Assembly: GCA_029167225.1 (NCBI GenBank)
Contig: JARFNK010000007.1
Coordinates: forward strand, 1-64,000
DNA: 64,000 nucleotides
Reading direction: 5' to 3'
Source of the DNA: Sphingobium arseniciresistens
Lineage (GTDB): Bacteria; Pseudomonadota; Alphaproteobacteria; Sphingomonadales; Sphingomonadaceae
Shown here piece by piece: positions 35,739 through 45,399 of the stretch. Made by a program: the position numbers and the translations under genes. The stretch's first letter is position 1; every line of letters starts with the position of its first letter. Below the pieces are notes generated by a model, which searched no databases, had not been told where the DNA came from, and worked only from the letters and a program-made list of their open reading frames with translations.

Positions 35739-37346
35739 ATGCGCCACCCACCGCACATTGCCGTTGGCCTTTCCGCCCTTTCCATCGCCGGCGCTTCGGG
35801 CGTCGCCCATGCCCAGGCGTCTCCGGCGCCGGCAGGGGTTCGCAGCCCCACCGAGGGCGAACTCATCATCATCGGCATTGCCGCGGCCGCGCAGGAAGGC
35901 TTTGCGCGGCAGCCCGCCGAGCCATCCGCGCAGCCTTCGACCCCGCCAAGCGAAGCGGTGACGGAGCGTGCGCCGGCCAACCCTGCGGTGCGCACCTATC
36001 CGCGGCAGGCGGACGGCCATGGCATCAAGCTGGGCGGCTACAACGTCTCGCGATGGGCCGAAGACTGGCGGATCATGCGCGATCCCGCCAAGCGGGACGA
36101 TCCGCTCGACCGGCTGAAATATCTGCCGCTTGACGACAGCGGCAACATGTATGTCACCTTGTCGGGCGAAGTGCGGTTGCGCAGCAACCTGACGACCAAT
36201 CCCGGCCTTGTCGATTCGGAATACCGCCGCGAGAACCTGCTGCGCATGTTCGGCGGCGCCGATGTTCACCTTGGCCCGGTCCGCTTTTTCGGCGAGCTGG
36301 CCCATGGTGGACTGGACGGCCACAATATCGGAACCCCTGCGGCCAACCGCCGCAACCAGCTGTTCGTGCAGCAGGCCTTTGGCGAACTGAGCGGCGACGT
36401 TGCGGGTTATACGCTGGGGATCCGCTATGGTCGCCAGGAATTTACGGACGGTACGGCCGGGCTCGTCTCCCAGAAGGAAGACAACACCATCCGCACGTCC
36501 ATGAGCGGCGCGCGCGGCTGGCTCCAGGCCGGCCAGTTCCGCGCGGACGTCTTCGATTTCAAGCAGATCAGGCTCGGCCTTGAAGGAACGGGCGATGACG
36601 TTGCCGATGATGCAACGCGCTTTTCCGGCGTTACGTTGGGCGTGGTGCTGGCGAACACGAAGTCGCGCAAGATCTTCCTTGATCCGTTCGCCTGGCGTGA
36701 GCGCAACGATAGTTTGCGATGGGGCGCCGTCAGCGGCCGCGAGGTCCGCTATTATTACGGCGCACGACTTTGGGGCAGCATCGATCGCCTGACGCTGGAC
36801 TGGGTCTTCGATCATCAGGATGGCGATTTTAGGGGCCGCAACATCAGCGCCTGGCAGGCCGCCGTGGCCCAGACCTATGTGATCAATCCCAAGGGCTGGT
36901 CGCCGAAGATCGGCATCCATTTCGACTATGGCAGTGGCGGCGGATCCTATGGCACCGGCACCATCCATGCGATGAAGACGCCGTCGGCGGGCATGATCCC
37001 CTACAGCTATCAGGGCGCGCTCAACATCACGAACCTGTTCCAGGCCTCGCCGAACATCACGGTCTCGCCGCTCAAGGTGCTCGACCTGACCACTGAGTTC
37101 CAGCACAGCTGGCGCGCGAACAGCAGCGATGCCGTTTATCGCAGTGCGGGCACCGCCTATGCCGGCAGCCAGAACATCCATGGCAGCCATGTCGGCGATG
37201 CCATCCGGGTACAGGCGACGCTTAAGGTCACGCCGCGCCTGTCAGTGATCGGCCGTTATGAATATTTCATGCCTGGCGCGATCCTCGATCACCTGGGTTA
37301 TGCCAATTCGCACTATATGGCGACCTGGGCGAGCTTCCGCTTCTGA
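35739..37346 (+). CDS. Alginate-export-type outer membrane porin
   Basis: A 535-residue outer membrane protein with signal peptide ending GVAHAQASP, a low-complexity proline/alanine stretch, and a beta-barrel in the second part ending in aromatic F (ATWASFRF). Segments such as GGYNVSRWAEDWRIMRDPAKRDDPLDRLKYLPL, GRQEFTDGTAGLVS and NIHGSHVGDAIRVQATLKVTPRLSVIGRYEYF match the 'alginate export' family related to AlgE, found in many bacteria without alginate. Probably a porin for anionic solutes. Not clearly in an operon. Confidence 0.8.
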   Translation: MRHPPHIAVGLSALSIAGASGVAHAQASPAPAGVRSPTEGELIIIGIAAAAQEGFARQPAEPSAQPSTPPSEAVTERAPANPAVRTYPRQADGHGIKLGGYNVSRWAEDWRIMRDPAKRDDPLDRLKYLPLDDSGNMYVTLSGEVRLRSNLTTNPGLVDSEYRRENLLRMFGGADVHLGPVRFFGELAHGGLDGHNIGTPAANRRNQLFVQQAFGELSGDVAGYTLGIRYGRQEFTDGTAGLVSQKEDNTIRTSMSGARGWLQAGQFRADVFDFKQIRLGLEGTGDDVADDATRFSGVTLGVVLANTKSRKIFLDPFAWRERNDSLRWGAVSGREVRYYYGARLWGSIDRLTLDWVFDHQDGDFRGRNISAWQAAVAQTYVINPKGWSPKIGIHFDYGSGGGSYGTGTIHAMKTPSAGMIPYSYQGALNITNLFQASPNITVSPLKVLDLTTEFQHSWRANSSDAVYRSAGTAYAGSQNIHGSHVGDAIRVQATLKVTPRLSVIGRYEYFMPGAILDHLGYANSHYMATWASFRF

Positions 37347-37398
37347 CGGCGGACTGGGAAACGGCGCCTGCAAGATGGCGTCGTCCGAACGATGGAAC

Positions 37399-37430
37399 AT
37401 AGGATCCGATCCGGCGGGATCGGATCCTAT
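37399..37430 (+). terminator. Hairpin downstream of the porin gene
   Basis: ATAGGATCCGATCC-GGCG-GGATCGGATCCTAT is a perfect 14-bp stem with a 4-base loop, 52 bases after the porin stop. No T-run follows, so termination is probable but not certain. Confidence 0.6.
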
Positions 37431-37583
37431 GCCGAAAACCGGGGCTTGATCCGCAGTTGAGCGCGGGGCGATGATGTCGCGCCGTTCCATCGCATGAGCC
37501 GGAGGGTTTACGCACGGCGGCGAGAGGGGCATAGGGTCTGGACGTTTCCCCTCTTCCTCTGTGACGAATTGCTGTTTTCGATT

Positions 37584-38066
37584 ATGCGCTATTTTTTGGA
37601 TACCGAGTTCAATGGTTTCGGGGGGGAGCTGATCAGTCTGGCGCTGGTGCCGGAGCATGATGATCAGGAATTCTACGTCTCATTGCCGTTGCCGGAGAAG
37701 ATCCATCCGTGGGTCGAGCTGCATGTCATTCCCTATCTGCGCTTCGTTCCGCCGGGCGTGGACCATCAGCTCAGCCGGGAACAGGCAGCGCAGCATCTCG
37801 AAGCCTATCTGATCCACGATCCCGATCCGGTGATCGTCGCCGATTGGCCCGATGATCTTGGCTATTTCTGCCACCTGCTGGTGACGGGGCCGGGGATGAT
37901 GATCGGCATCAACGGGCTGCGGCTGGAACTGATCAATGCAGCGGGGTTCAGCTCCGCGGCCAACAGCCGGACACCCCATAATGCCCTGCATGATGCCCGT
38001 GCATTGAAGGATTTCTGCGCGGGCGATTCGGTACGCAGGGCAGGATTGCTGCGCACCCAGCCGTGA
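37584..38066 (+). CDS. 3'-5' exoribonuclease (Rv2179c/DEDDh-like)
   Basis: A 160-residue protein that begins MRYFLDTEFNGFGGELISLALV, the DEDD exonuclease ExoI-like motif with catalytic Asp and Glu, continues with IVADWPDDLGYFCHLL (ExoII region) and ends with PHNALHDARALKDF (ExoIII H...D). This matches the small 3'-5' exoribonuclease family represented by Rv2179c. ATG 37584 is the natural start; the frame is open for 30 codons upstream but without motif. Confidence 0.82.
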   Translation: MRYFLDTEFNGFGGELISLALVPEHDDQEFYVSLPLPEKIHPWVELHVIPYLRFVPPGVDHQLSREQAAQHLEAYLIHDPDPVIVADWPDDLGYFCHLLVTGPGMMIGINGLRLELINAAGFSSAANSRTPHNALHDARALKDFCAGDSVRRAGLLRTQP

Positions 38067-38454
38067 AATGGCGGAGGTTTCGGATCGCGTGCCCGTCGCG
38101 CTGTCGATGCCCGACTGCGCGGCTGCGCTGCGGGAACCGACGCGCTCCCGTCTCGGACCGGTAGGACAACGGACAGGTCCGGTCGGCCCGAACGCGCCCA
38201 TCGCCGCGCAGATTATTTGCTAGGTTCCGCCAGGGCCGCCGGATAGCGTGCCGCTGTCGGCTGCGTATCGGCGAGCGTGACCATGCTGCCCTTGCCTGCA
38301 TCCTGCTCGGCAAAGGCGCGCAATTCATCCTGGATTCAGGTCGTGCCCGCCACCGGGGCACCCGTCTGCGGATATCCACGCAAACGGGGGACGGGATATC
38401 AAAAATCTTGGGCGGTTAGCCGAATCTTATCCTTGGCCGCGGATAGTGCCCCCT
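38067..38454. other. Gene-poor stretch with a possible pseudogene remnant
   Basis: No intact gene. The minus strand from about 38390 to the TAA at 38215-38213 has coding-like codons interrupted by one in-frame TGA (see findings). The last 20 bases hold a -10 like GATAGT (38442-38447), 7 bases before the LapG ATG. Confidence 0.5.
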
Positions 38455-39363
38455 ATGTGGCATGCAGCGGTTCCCCGATCCTTTCTGTCCAGGCACGGAT
38501 ACGCCGCCCTTTTCGCGTTCGTCCTTGGCGTGATCGCCATGGTCCCGGCGTCCGCCCGTGCGGAGCAGGCGGCCGGGATGCGCTGTTCGGGATATGCGGC
38601 GGGACAGGCGCGGGGCATTGGCGACGCATTGCTTGGCGGCGTGCCGAGCCGGCTCGGGCAGGTCAGTGCGACGCAGACCGGCGCCACGTCACCGCGCGTT
38701 TCTCCGCTGATCGCGGTCGACTGCCTCGCATGGATGAGCCGTCATGACCTTGGCCGCATGGGCGCCCATCGCATGGCGCCAGCGGTGATTGCCGGCCCGG
38801 TCGATTTCTTCGGCAGCACCGCCCTCGCGGTCGCCCGCACGCCGCTCGACCATAAATGGGCGAGTGTCGCGGCCGGGTTGCCGCGCGAGGGCGCGTGGCG
38901 GGCGCTGGTCGAGAATGGCAGGAGCCTTCCGCCTTCCGGGCAGGTGGATGCCGTCAATCGCTGGGTCAATGGGCGGCTTCGCTTCGTCGACGATCTGGGC
39001 GCATCCGGGCAGGTCGATCAATGGTCGCCTGCCGCGCGCACGCTGGACCGTGGCACTGGCGATTGCGAGGATTATGCCATCGCCAAGATGCGCCTGCTTG
39101 AAGCCATGGGGTTCGATCGACGGTCGCTTTTCCTGGTGATCGCGCGCGATCTGGTGCGCCGCGCCGACCATGCGGTGCTGGTTGCCCGGATCGGCGACGA
39201 CGCGGTGGTGCTGGACAATATGACCAGCCGGCTTGTCCAGGCCATGGATGCTTCCGATTACCGCCCGATCATCACCTTCGGCTCGGAGGGTCGATGGACC
39301 CACGGTTATCGCGTCGCCGGCGCCGGTCAGCCTGCACCCCGGTTGCTCGCATCGCTGCATTGA
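38455..39363 (+). CDS. lapG: LapG-like periplasmic cysteine protease (transglutaminase-like)
   Basis: A 302-residue bacterial transglutaminase-like cysteine proteinase (BTLCP) with signal peptide FAFVLGVIAMVPASARAEQ. Catalytic triad candidates: Cys204 (GTGDCEDYAIAKM), His239 (RADHAVLVAR) and Asp254 (VVLDNM). LapG cleaves a di-alanine site in the N-terminal retention domain of LapA-type adhesins, releasing them from the cell surface. The adhesin operon runs towards it on the other strand and has such a site, which supports the assignment. A predicted -10 places the message start at the ATG, so probably leaderless; GTG 38446 is an alternative. Confidence 0.88.
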   Translation: MWHAAVPRSFLSRHGYAALFAFVLGVIAMVPASARAEQAAGMRCSGYAAGQARGIGDALLGGVPSRLGQVSATQTGATSPRVSPLIAVDCLAWMSRHDLGRMGAHRMAPAVIAGPVDFFGSTALAVARTPLDHKWASVAAGLPREGAWRALVENGRSLPPSGQVDAVNRWVNGRLRFVDDLGASGQVDQWSPAARTLDRGTGDCEDYAIAKMRLLEAMGFDRRSLFLVIARDLVRRADHAVLVARIGDDAVVLDNMTSRLVQAMDASDYRPIITFGSEGRWTHGYRVAGAGQPAPRLLASLH

Positions 39364-39388
39364 TGCCGGTCCGCGCCGGATCGGTCCG

Positions 39389-40678
39389 TCACCGTTCGCG
39401 CAATGCATCCGACCGGGCCTTGAGGACGGGCTTGAGCAGATAGGCGAGGATGGTCTTGCGCCCCGTCAGCACCTCGACGTCGCAGACCATGCCTGGGGTG
39501 ATCGGCAGGCGGCGCCCGCCCGACATCAGATAGGACCGGTCGGTCTCGACGACGACGGTGAAATAGGCTTCCTTGGTCGCCTCGTCATAGACGCTGTCGG
39601 CGGAGATTTGCTGCACCGTGCCCGACAGCCCGCCATAGATGGAGAAGTCATAGGCGGTGACTTTCACCACCGCATGGTCGCCGGCCTTGATGAAGGCGAT
39701 GTCGCTCGGCCGCACGCGCGCTTCCACCAGCAGCTTCTCGCCCAACGGCACCACCTGCATGATCTTCTGTCCTGGGCTGACGAAGCCGCCGATGGTCGTC
39801 ACCTGCACATCGTTGACGACGCCCTCCACCGGCGAGCGGATCTCCGCCCGTTCGGCACGCCCCCTGGCGCCGCGCAGGGATTCGCTGTTGACCGCGATCT
39901 TGGCCTGCAACTCGCTGCGTTCGTTGAGTGCGTCCTGCCGGAACTGGAAGCCTGCCTCCGACTGCTGCGCCTGGGCCTCCCTGATCGCGGCGGCCGCGCG
40001 CGAGGCCTGCTGGCGGGCCGCCGCCAGACGCCCCTGCGTGTCGACCAGTTCGCGCCGGGCGCTGAGCAGGTCGGTCTGCGGCACGACGGACTTGGCGGCG
40101 AGCGGCTCCAGCATGTCGACCTGACGCTGGGCAAGCTGCACGCTGCCCTCCAGGCTCTGGATTGTCGCCTGCGCCTCGGCCAGGTCGCGGCTGCGCTGCT
40201 CGACGGCGGCGGCCAAAGCTGCCTGGCGACTGCGCAGCGCGGATTCGCGTACCTGTGCCAGTGCCTGCTCCTGTCGGCATTCCGGCGCGACCGTGCCATC
40301 GGGGGTGGCGGCGCAGATCGTGCCCGATCCGGTGCCCTCCATGCCCAGCCGCCCGGCGCGCGCGGAGAGCGAGCGCGTTTCGGCCCGGAGCTGACCGAGT
40401 TCGGAACCGAGGATGGCGTCGTCCAGCCGGACCAGCAGCTGGTCCTTGCGCACCTTCTGCCCGGAGCGGACGAGGATTTCCTTGATCGTCGTCGGTTCCG
40501 CGCTCTGGATGACCTGCGCCTTGCTGGAGGGGATGACACGCCCCTGTCCATGCGTCACCTCGTCCACCGTCGCGAGCCCCGCCCAGAGCAGGAAGAGCAG
40601 CATGCCGCCCGCGCTGAACAGGATGATCTGCCGGCTGCCGGACTGCCTGCGCACCCAATCGATCCAGCGGCGTGTCAT
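39389..40678 (-). CDS. lapC: Type I secretion membrane fusion protein (HlyD/LapC)
   Basis: A 429-residue adaptor: one N-terminal membrane helix (IILFSAGGMLLFLLWAGL), a biotinyl-lipoyl-like half (GRVIPSSKAQVIQSAEPTTIKEILVRSGQKVRKDQLLVRLD), a long coiled coil with alpha-helical hairpins (AALAAAVEQRSRDLAEAQATIQSLEGSV) and a second lipoyl half followed by a barrel (SPVEGVVNDVQVTTIGGFVSPGQKIMQVVPLG). It joins the inner membrane ABC transporter to TolC. The start overlaps the sleB stop by 4 bases; last gene of the adhesin export operon. Confidence 0.9.
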   Translation of the reverse strand: MTRRWIDWVRRQSGSRQIILFSAGGMLLFLLWAGLATVDEVTHGQGRVIPSSKAQVIQSAEPTTIKEILVRSGQKVRKDQLLVRLDDAILGSELGQLRAETRSLSARAGRLGMEGTGSGTICAATPDGTVAPECRQEQALAQVRESALRSRQAALAAAVEQRSRDLAEAQATIQSLEGSVQLAQRQVDMLEPLAAKSVVPQTDLLSARRELVDTQGRLAAARQQASRAAAAIREAQAQQSEAGFQFRQDALNERSELQAKIAVNSESLRGARGRAERAEIRSPVEGVVNDVQVTTIGGFVSPGQKIMQVVPLGEKLLVEARVRPSDIAFIKAGDHAVVKVTAYDFSIYGGLSGTVQQISADSVYDEATKEAYFTVVVETDRSYLMSGGRRLPITPGMVCDVEVLTGRKTILAYLLKPVLKARSDALRER

Positions 40679-41736
40679 GGATGTTTCTCCTCATTATGCG
40701 TGTCGTCCGCCGATGCGAGGCGCGGCGTCGCTGAGATTCCGGCGGGGGCCGCAGCGCCGGGTGCGCCAGCCTGCCGCGCAAGCATGCTGCGCATCGCCCC
40801 TTGGGTTTGTGCGGGATCGGGGATGGCGAGAGTCCAGCCCCGGCTCGGGTCCAGCCTGCCGCCAAGGTCGTTGTCCGCCCGCCGTTCGGGCAGCGCGGCG
40901 ATCGCGGGATAGACGATCCGGGGTGTCGGGGCGGAGGCGAAGTGCGAGAAATCGACGGCCGGCACATATTCCCCGCCGACATAGCGTGCGAGGAAGGCGT
41001 TGGGCCTGCCCCAGCTGCCCGGCCAGCGATAGAAGATATGGTCGCCGATCCGGGTCAGCTTGGCGAGATGCGGGGCCCAGCGCGGAAAGACATAATCGGC
41101 GTGATAATGGGTCGCCATGCCGACCGGGGCATAGACCGCGCCGGCCAGCGCCTCCGCCGCGATCCGCCGTGCCTGTGCCCAGGCTTGCGGTGCCGGGCGA
41201 TGGGCGAGCGCGCCGTCGCAGGTGAAGCTGAACTGGCAGCCGGGCGCCTGGAACCCCTGATAGACGACGCCGCAGACCGATTTCGCGAAGGCGGGATGGC
41301 GGACCCGGTTGAGCACGACCTGCGCGACCGCGCGCCGTCCCGCCTCCGGTTCGAAGCCTGCCTCATAATAGACCGCCTGTGTCAGGCATTGCAGCGCGCG
41401 ATCATGATCCGATCCCTTGGGCCCGAGGATGATGAAGGGCTTTGCCGCCGCGCTCCCGCCGTGGACGAAGGGCAAGGCGTCATTCTCTTTCCGGGCGGTC
41501 GCGTCATCTGGTGCCGGCCGGTCGTCGGCCATGGTCGTCAGGGCAACGAGCGCGCGGAATTGCGGCGGAATGGCGGGCGTGTCGGGTTTTTCCCGGCCGA
41601 GGGGGAGGGTGGCCGGGGGCTTGGCCGGCCGGCCGGCGTCCACCATGATCAGCGCCACCGACAGGGCCGTGAGGCAGGACAGGGCCGCAAATGCATGAAG
41701 AGGCCTGCGCCACGAGGAGGAAGCGCGGGGTGTCAT
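40675..41736 (-). CDS. Cell wall hydrolase SleB-type inside the secretion operon
   Basis: A 353-residue protein with an N-terminal signal-anchor (AFAALSCLTALSVALIM) and a Hydrolase_2/SleB domain: DRALQCLTQAVYYEAGFEPEAGRRAVAQVVLNRVRHPAFAKSVCGVVYQG, with the catalytic Glu in YYEAG. Such lytic enzymes open peptidoglycan. It overlaps lapB upstream and lapC downstream by 4 bases each, so it is co-translated with them; it probably clears a path for the envelope-spanning exporter or for the OmpA-like protein, by inference. Confidence 0.87.
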   Translation of the reverse strand: MTPRASSSWRRPLHAFAALSCLTALSVALIMVDAGRPAKPPATLPLGREKPDTPAIPPQFRALVALTTMADDRPAPDDATARKENDALPFVHGGSAAAKPFIILGPKGSDHDRALQCLTQAVYYEAGFEPEAGRRAVAQVVLNRVRHPAFAKSVCGVVYQGFQAPGCQFSFTCDGALAHRPAPQAWAQARRIAAEALAGAVYAPVGMATHYHADYVFPRWAPHLAKLTRIGDHIFYRWPGSWGRPNAFLARYVGGEYVPAVDFSHFASAPTPRIVYPAIAALPERRADNDLGGRLDPSRGWTLAIPDPAQTQGAMRSMLARQAGAPGAAAPAGISATPRLASADDTHNEEKHP

Positions 41737-43958
41737 CCCACCGGCTCTCCCACCCTGACCTTCTGCGCGGCCTGCTGCTGCAACAGGCCCAATACGGCAT
41801 CACGCGGGCCATCGGCGATGATCCGGCCCTGGTCGATCACGATGACGCGGTCCACCAGCGTCAACAGCGCATGGCGATGGGTGGAAACGATCAGGGTCTG
41901 GTCCGGCGCCAGCGCGCTGCCCAGATGGTCGATGAACATCGCTTCGGTCTGTCCGTCCATGGCGCCGGTGGGCTCGTCCAGGAAAAGCAGGCGGCAGGGT
42001 TCGACCAGCGCGCGGGCGAGCACTAGGAAGCTGCGCTGCCCGCCCGACAGCCGGCTGCCGCGCTCGCCGATATGAAGGTCGAAGCCGGCGGCGTCGCGCC
42101 CGAACATCCGGTCCGCGCCCGATCGGCGCAGCGCCTCGATCAGTCGCGCATCATCGGCCTCGCGCGCGCCGATCAGCAGGTTCTCGCGGATCGATCCGCT
42201 GAACAGCTGCGCATCCTGCCCGACATAGCGGAAGGCGGAACGCAGCTCGTGCGGGTGATGCTGGCGGCTGTCGATATCGTCCACCAGCATCGCGCCGCCG
42301 GTGGGCGCATAGAGGCCGCACAGCACCCGGCCCAGCGTCGACTTGCCCGACGCGACCCGGCCGATGATGCCGATCCGCTCGCCCGGCGCGATGCGCAGGG
42401 TCATGTCCTGCAGGGAGGGCTGGCTGCTGCCGGGATAGCTGAAGAACAGCGCCTGCGCGGCGATGGCGCCGGTGCGGATCTGTGGCACGATGCTGCGCAC
42501 GCCGTCATGCCGTTCGTCGGGCCGGTCGATCAGGGTCTGGAGGCTCTCCAGCGTGGTTATCGCCTGCCGCGCCCGCACGATCACGAAGGCGAGCTGGCCC
42601 ACCGGCGCGAGCGAGCGACCCGCCAGCATGACGATGGCGATGATCGCGCCCATGGTGATCTGCCCGGCGGCAAACATGTAGAACCCGCCGATCACCAGGC
42701 TGATGCTCGTCACCTGCTGGCACAGGGCGGCAAGGGTGACGCTGGTGGCGCTCAGCCGGCGGAGCTTCTCCTGCGTGGCGGCGCTCATCTGCGCATAGCG
42801 GCGCCAGCGCGCCAGCATCCGTCCCTCGCCCCGGCATGCCTTGAGCGTTTCCATGCCGCCGATCGCCTCGACCAGCACCGAACTCTGCAGGCTGGCGTCC
42901 GCCTGCGCATCGCGGGAGACCTGCGCCATCGCGCGCTGCAGCACATGGCCGGCCGTAGCCATCACTGCCATCGCCGCGACCGGCACCAGCGCGAGCCAGC
43001 CACCCAGATAGGTGATGAGCGCGACGAACAGCACCAGAAAGGCCATGTCGACCATCAGGACCACGGTGGTCGAGGTGAAGAACTCCCGTACCGTCTCGAA
43101 TTCCGATACGCGGCGCGCGAGCGCGCCGGTGCTGCCCTCGCGGTGGGAGAGCGGCACGTTCATCACCTTCTCGAACAATCGCTGGGACAGGCGTTCGTCC
43201 ACCTGGCGGCCGGATTCGTCGATCAGCCGCGCCCGAGCCAGCCGCAGCGCGAAGTCGAGCAGGAAGGCGAGCAGCACGCCGATTGCGAGCACCCACAGGC
43301 TCGCCGCCGCCTTGTTGGGGATGATCCGGTCATAGACGTTCATCGTGAACAGCGGTAGCGCGAAGGCGAGCAGGTTGATGATCCCCGCGGCCAGCACGAC
43401 GAAGCCGAAGGCCCGGCGCATCCGCCAGATCTCGCGCCAGAACCAGTGGCGGCGCGCCTGCTCGTCCCATGGACGCTCCTCGGCGCGCTCGCGGCCATGG
43501 TCGGCCATGACGACCAGCGCCTCGCCGGTGAAACGGTCGGAAAATGCACTGCTGGGCATCCAGGTCGGCGGGACCATGCCGGGCATGTGGATCAGCAGGT
43601 CGTCGCCATTCACGTCGATCAGCAGCACATGGCGTCCGCCACGCAAGGGCAGGATCGCGGGCAGATCCTGCCGCCGCCACGACCGGAGCTTGCCGCGCAC
43701 ATGATCGGTCAGCAGGCCCAGCTGGTCGAGCGCGGATTCGGCCTGATGGAAGGGCAGGTGGCCGCATTCGTCCAGCGCCAGCCCGGCGCGCAGGCCGACG
43801 ATGCCGGCGGACTTGTCGAAATAGCGGGCAAGCATTTCGATGCAGTCGAGAAGCTCGTCCGTCATGGCGCTTGGCGGCATCGGTCCATCGCCACCGAGCC
43901 ATTCCTCCAGGCTCGTCATTTTCCCCCGGTCGAGCATGTCATTCACCTCGCGAACCAT
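41733..43958 (-). CDS. lapB: Type I secretion ABC transporter (LapB-like)
   Basis: A 741-residue transporter with a degenerate C39-like N-terminal domain (no catalytic Cys seen; LPAILPLRGGRHVLLIDVNGDD), six membrane helices (FVVLAAGIINLLAFALPLF, LWVLAIGVLLAFLLDFAL and others), and an ATPase: Walker A GRVASGKST, signature LSGGQRSFLVLARALVEP, Walker B LLFLDEPTGAMDG. The degenerate C39 domain is the hallmark of transporters for large RTX/LapA adhesins rather than for bacteriocins. Start may be 43958, 43937 or 43919; the last two have better upstream GAGG/GGGG sequences. Confidence 0.9.
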   Translation of the reverse strand: MVREVNDMLDRGKMTSLEEWLGGDGPMPPSAMTDELLDCIEMLARYFDKSAGIVGLRAGLALDECGHLPFHQAESALDQLGLLTDHVRGKLRSWRRQDLPAILPLRGGRHVLLIDVNGDDLLIHMPGMVPPTWMPSSAFSDRFTGEALVVMADHGRERAEERPWDEQARRHWFWREIWRMRRAFGFVVLAAGIINLLAFALPLFTMNVYDRIIPNKAAASLWVLAIGVLLAFLLDFALRLARARLIDESGRQVDERLSQRLFEKVMNVPLSHREGSTGALARRVSEFETVREFFTSTTVVLMVDMAFLVLFVALITYLGGWLALVPVAAMAVMATAGHVLQRAMAQVSRDAQADASLQSSVLVEAIGGMETLKACRGEGRMLARWRRYAQMSAATQEKLRRLSATSVTLAALCQQVTSISLVIGGFYMFAAGQITMGAIIAIVMLAGRSLAPVGQLAFVIVRARQAITTLESLQTLIDRPDERHDGVRSIVPQIRTGAIAAQALFFSYPGSSQPSLQDMTLRIAPGERIGIIGRVASGKSTLGRVLCGLYAPTGGAMLVDDIDSRQHHPHELRSAFRYVGQDAQLFSGSIRENLLIGAREADDARLIEALRRSGADRMFGRDAAGFDLHIGERGSRLSGGQRSFLVLARALVEPCRLLFLDEPTGAMDGQTEAMFIDHLGSALAPDQTLIVSTHRHALLTLVDRVIVIDQGRIIADGPRDAVLGLLQQQAAQKVRVGEPVG

Positions 43959-43985
43959 GTGTCCAAGCGTCAGGATGCCGCCACG

Positions 43986-45377
43986 TCACTGCGGATTGCG
44001 CCGCCGCATCAGTTCGGCCGGCGGCAGGGCGGAGACCTTGAACCGCTCGCGGGCATTGGCCTCGCTCGCCGAGGGCGGCGCGATACCGAGCGTGTCGAGC
44101 AGCTTGTTGGTCGCCGCAAGAATCTGATATTGCGCGAACATCTCGGAGAAGCGCGCCGTCTCGCTGCGGATCTGGGTGTTGTAGCGGGTGTTCTGGGAAT
44201 CGAGCACGTCGAGCAGCGAGCGCCGGCCGACATTGAACTGCTCGCGATAGGAGACGAGCAGCGCGTCCGACACCTGGCCCTGCCGTTCCAGATCGGTCAG
44301 GCGCTTCTTTTCCGTGTCCCAGCGGTTCCAGGCGGTGCGGACATCATCCTCGGCCTCGCGCTGGCGCTGGCTCAGGCGAAAGCGTGCCTCGCTGGCGCGG
44401 CGGTTCATTTCCTGCACCTTGGCGCGGTTGATGCCCCCGTCGAACAGCTGCCAGCGCACGACCACCCGGCCCTGCACGTCGTTGGTGCTGCCCCGGAAGC
44501 CATCGACATCATCACCGATGCGCCCGCGCCCCTCCAGCGTCACCTTGGGGCCAAGGTCCGACTTGGCCTCGCCCACCTCGGCATAGGCGGTCTGGATATC
44601 CGCCTCGGCTTCCCGCACCTTGGGATTGCTGAGCCGGGCGGATGCGATCGCGTCGTCCAGTGTCGGCGGGACGGCGGCGGTCACGGGCGGGGGCATCTGT
44701 ACCTGGTCGATGGAAAGCCCGGTCAGCGTGCGGAAGGCGATGGACGCGCCGGTCATGTCCTGCTCCGCCTCCGTCTTGCGGATGCGGGCCGCCTGTAGCC
44801 GTTCCTCGGCCTGCTGCTGGTCGGCGATGCTGATCGATCCCTGCCGCACGCCTTCGCCCAGGTCGTTCAGGAGCTTCTGGTGGAAGGCGATATTGTCTTC
44901 CGACGCGGCGACGATCCGCTGCTGTAGCATGTAATCAAGATATTGCCGGGTGACGTTGAGCGCGACGAACTCTGACCGTTCCTCGACCCGCAGGGCGGCC
45001 CCGTCGGTGCGCGATGCCTGCCGCTGCTTCTCGGCGCTGCGATAGCCGGAATCGAACAGCGTCTGCTCGATCACCGCGCTAGCTTCCAGCGGATAGAGCG
45101 TCTGGTCGCTGATCCCCAGCGTCCGGCGAGTGTTGTTCTCCAGCCGCCGGACGCCCGCCGATCCCTCCACGCTGACGCGCGGCAGATACAGCCCCTGCGC
45201 CTGCTCGCGCTCGAACTCGATCGCCTGCTTGTTCTGGATCGCCTGGTTGATCTCCGGGTGGGTGTCGATCGCGGCCACGATGGCGCTGTGCAGATCGGTG
45301 GTCTGCGCGTGCGCGCCGGTCATCATCCCGGCGGTCGCCAGTGCGATCAGGCTGACGCATGTCTTGCGCATGTTCAT
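43986..45377 (-). CDS. TolC-family outer membrane channel (LapE-like)
   Basis: A 463-residue outer membrane efflux protein. Signal peptide ends AGMMTGAHAQT; two repeated halves of coiled helix and strand (AIVAAIDTHPEINQAIQNKQAIEFEREQAQGLYLPRVSVEG; FNVGRRSLLDVLDSQNTRYNTQIRSETARFSEMFAQYQILAATNKLLDTLGI) match the AggA/LapE subtype. It follows the ompA gene by 22 bases and precedes lapB by 27 bases in the operon and provides the outer membrane pore for the adhesin. Confidence 0.92.
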   Translation of the reverse strand: MNMRKTCVSLIALATAGMMTGAHAQTTDLHSAIVAAIDTHPEINQAIQNKQAIEFEREQAQGLYLPRVSVEGSAGVRRLENNTRRTLGISDQTLYPLEASAVIEQTLFDSGYRSAEKQRQASRTDGAALRVEERSEFVALNVTRQYLDYMLQQRIVAASEDNIAFHQKLLNDLGEGVRQGSISIADQQQAEERLQAARIRKTEAEQDMTGASIAFRTLTGLSIDQVQMPPPVTAAVPPTLDDAIASARLSNPKVREAEADIQTAYAEVGEAKSDLGPKVTLEGRGRIGDDVDGFRGSTNDVQGRVVVRWQLFDGGINRAKVQEMNRRASEARFRLSQRQREAEDDVRTAWNRWDTEKKRLTDLERQGQVSDALLVSYREQFNVGRRSLLDVLDSQNTRYNTQIRSETARFSEMFAQYQILAATNKLLDTLGIAPPSASEANARERFKVSALPPAELMRRRNPQ

Positions 45378-45399
45378 GATCCTGTCCTCTCCTGTTATC

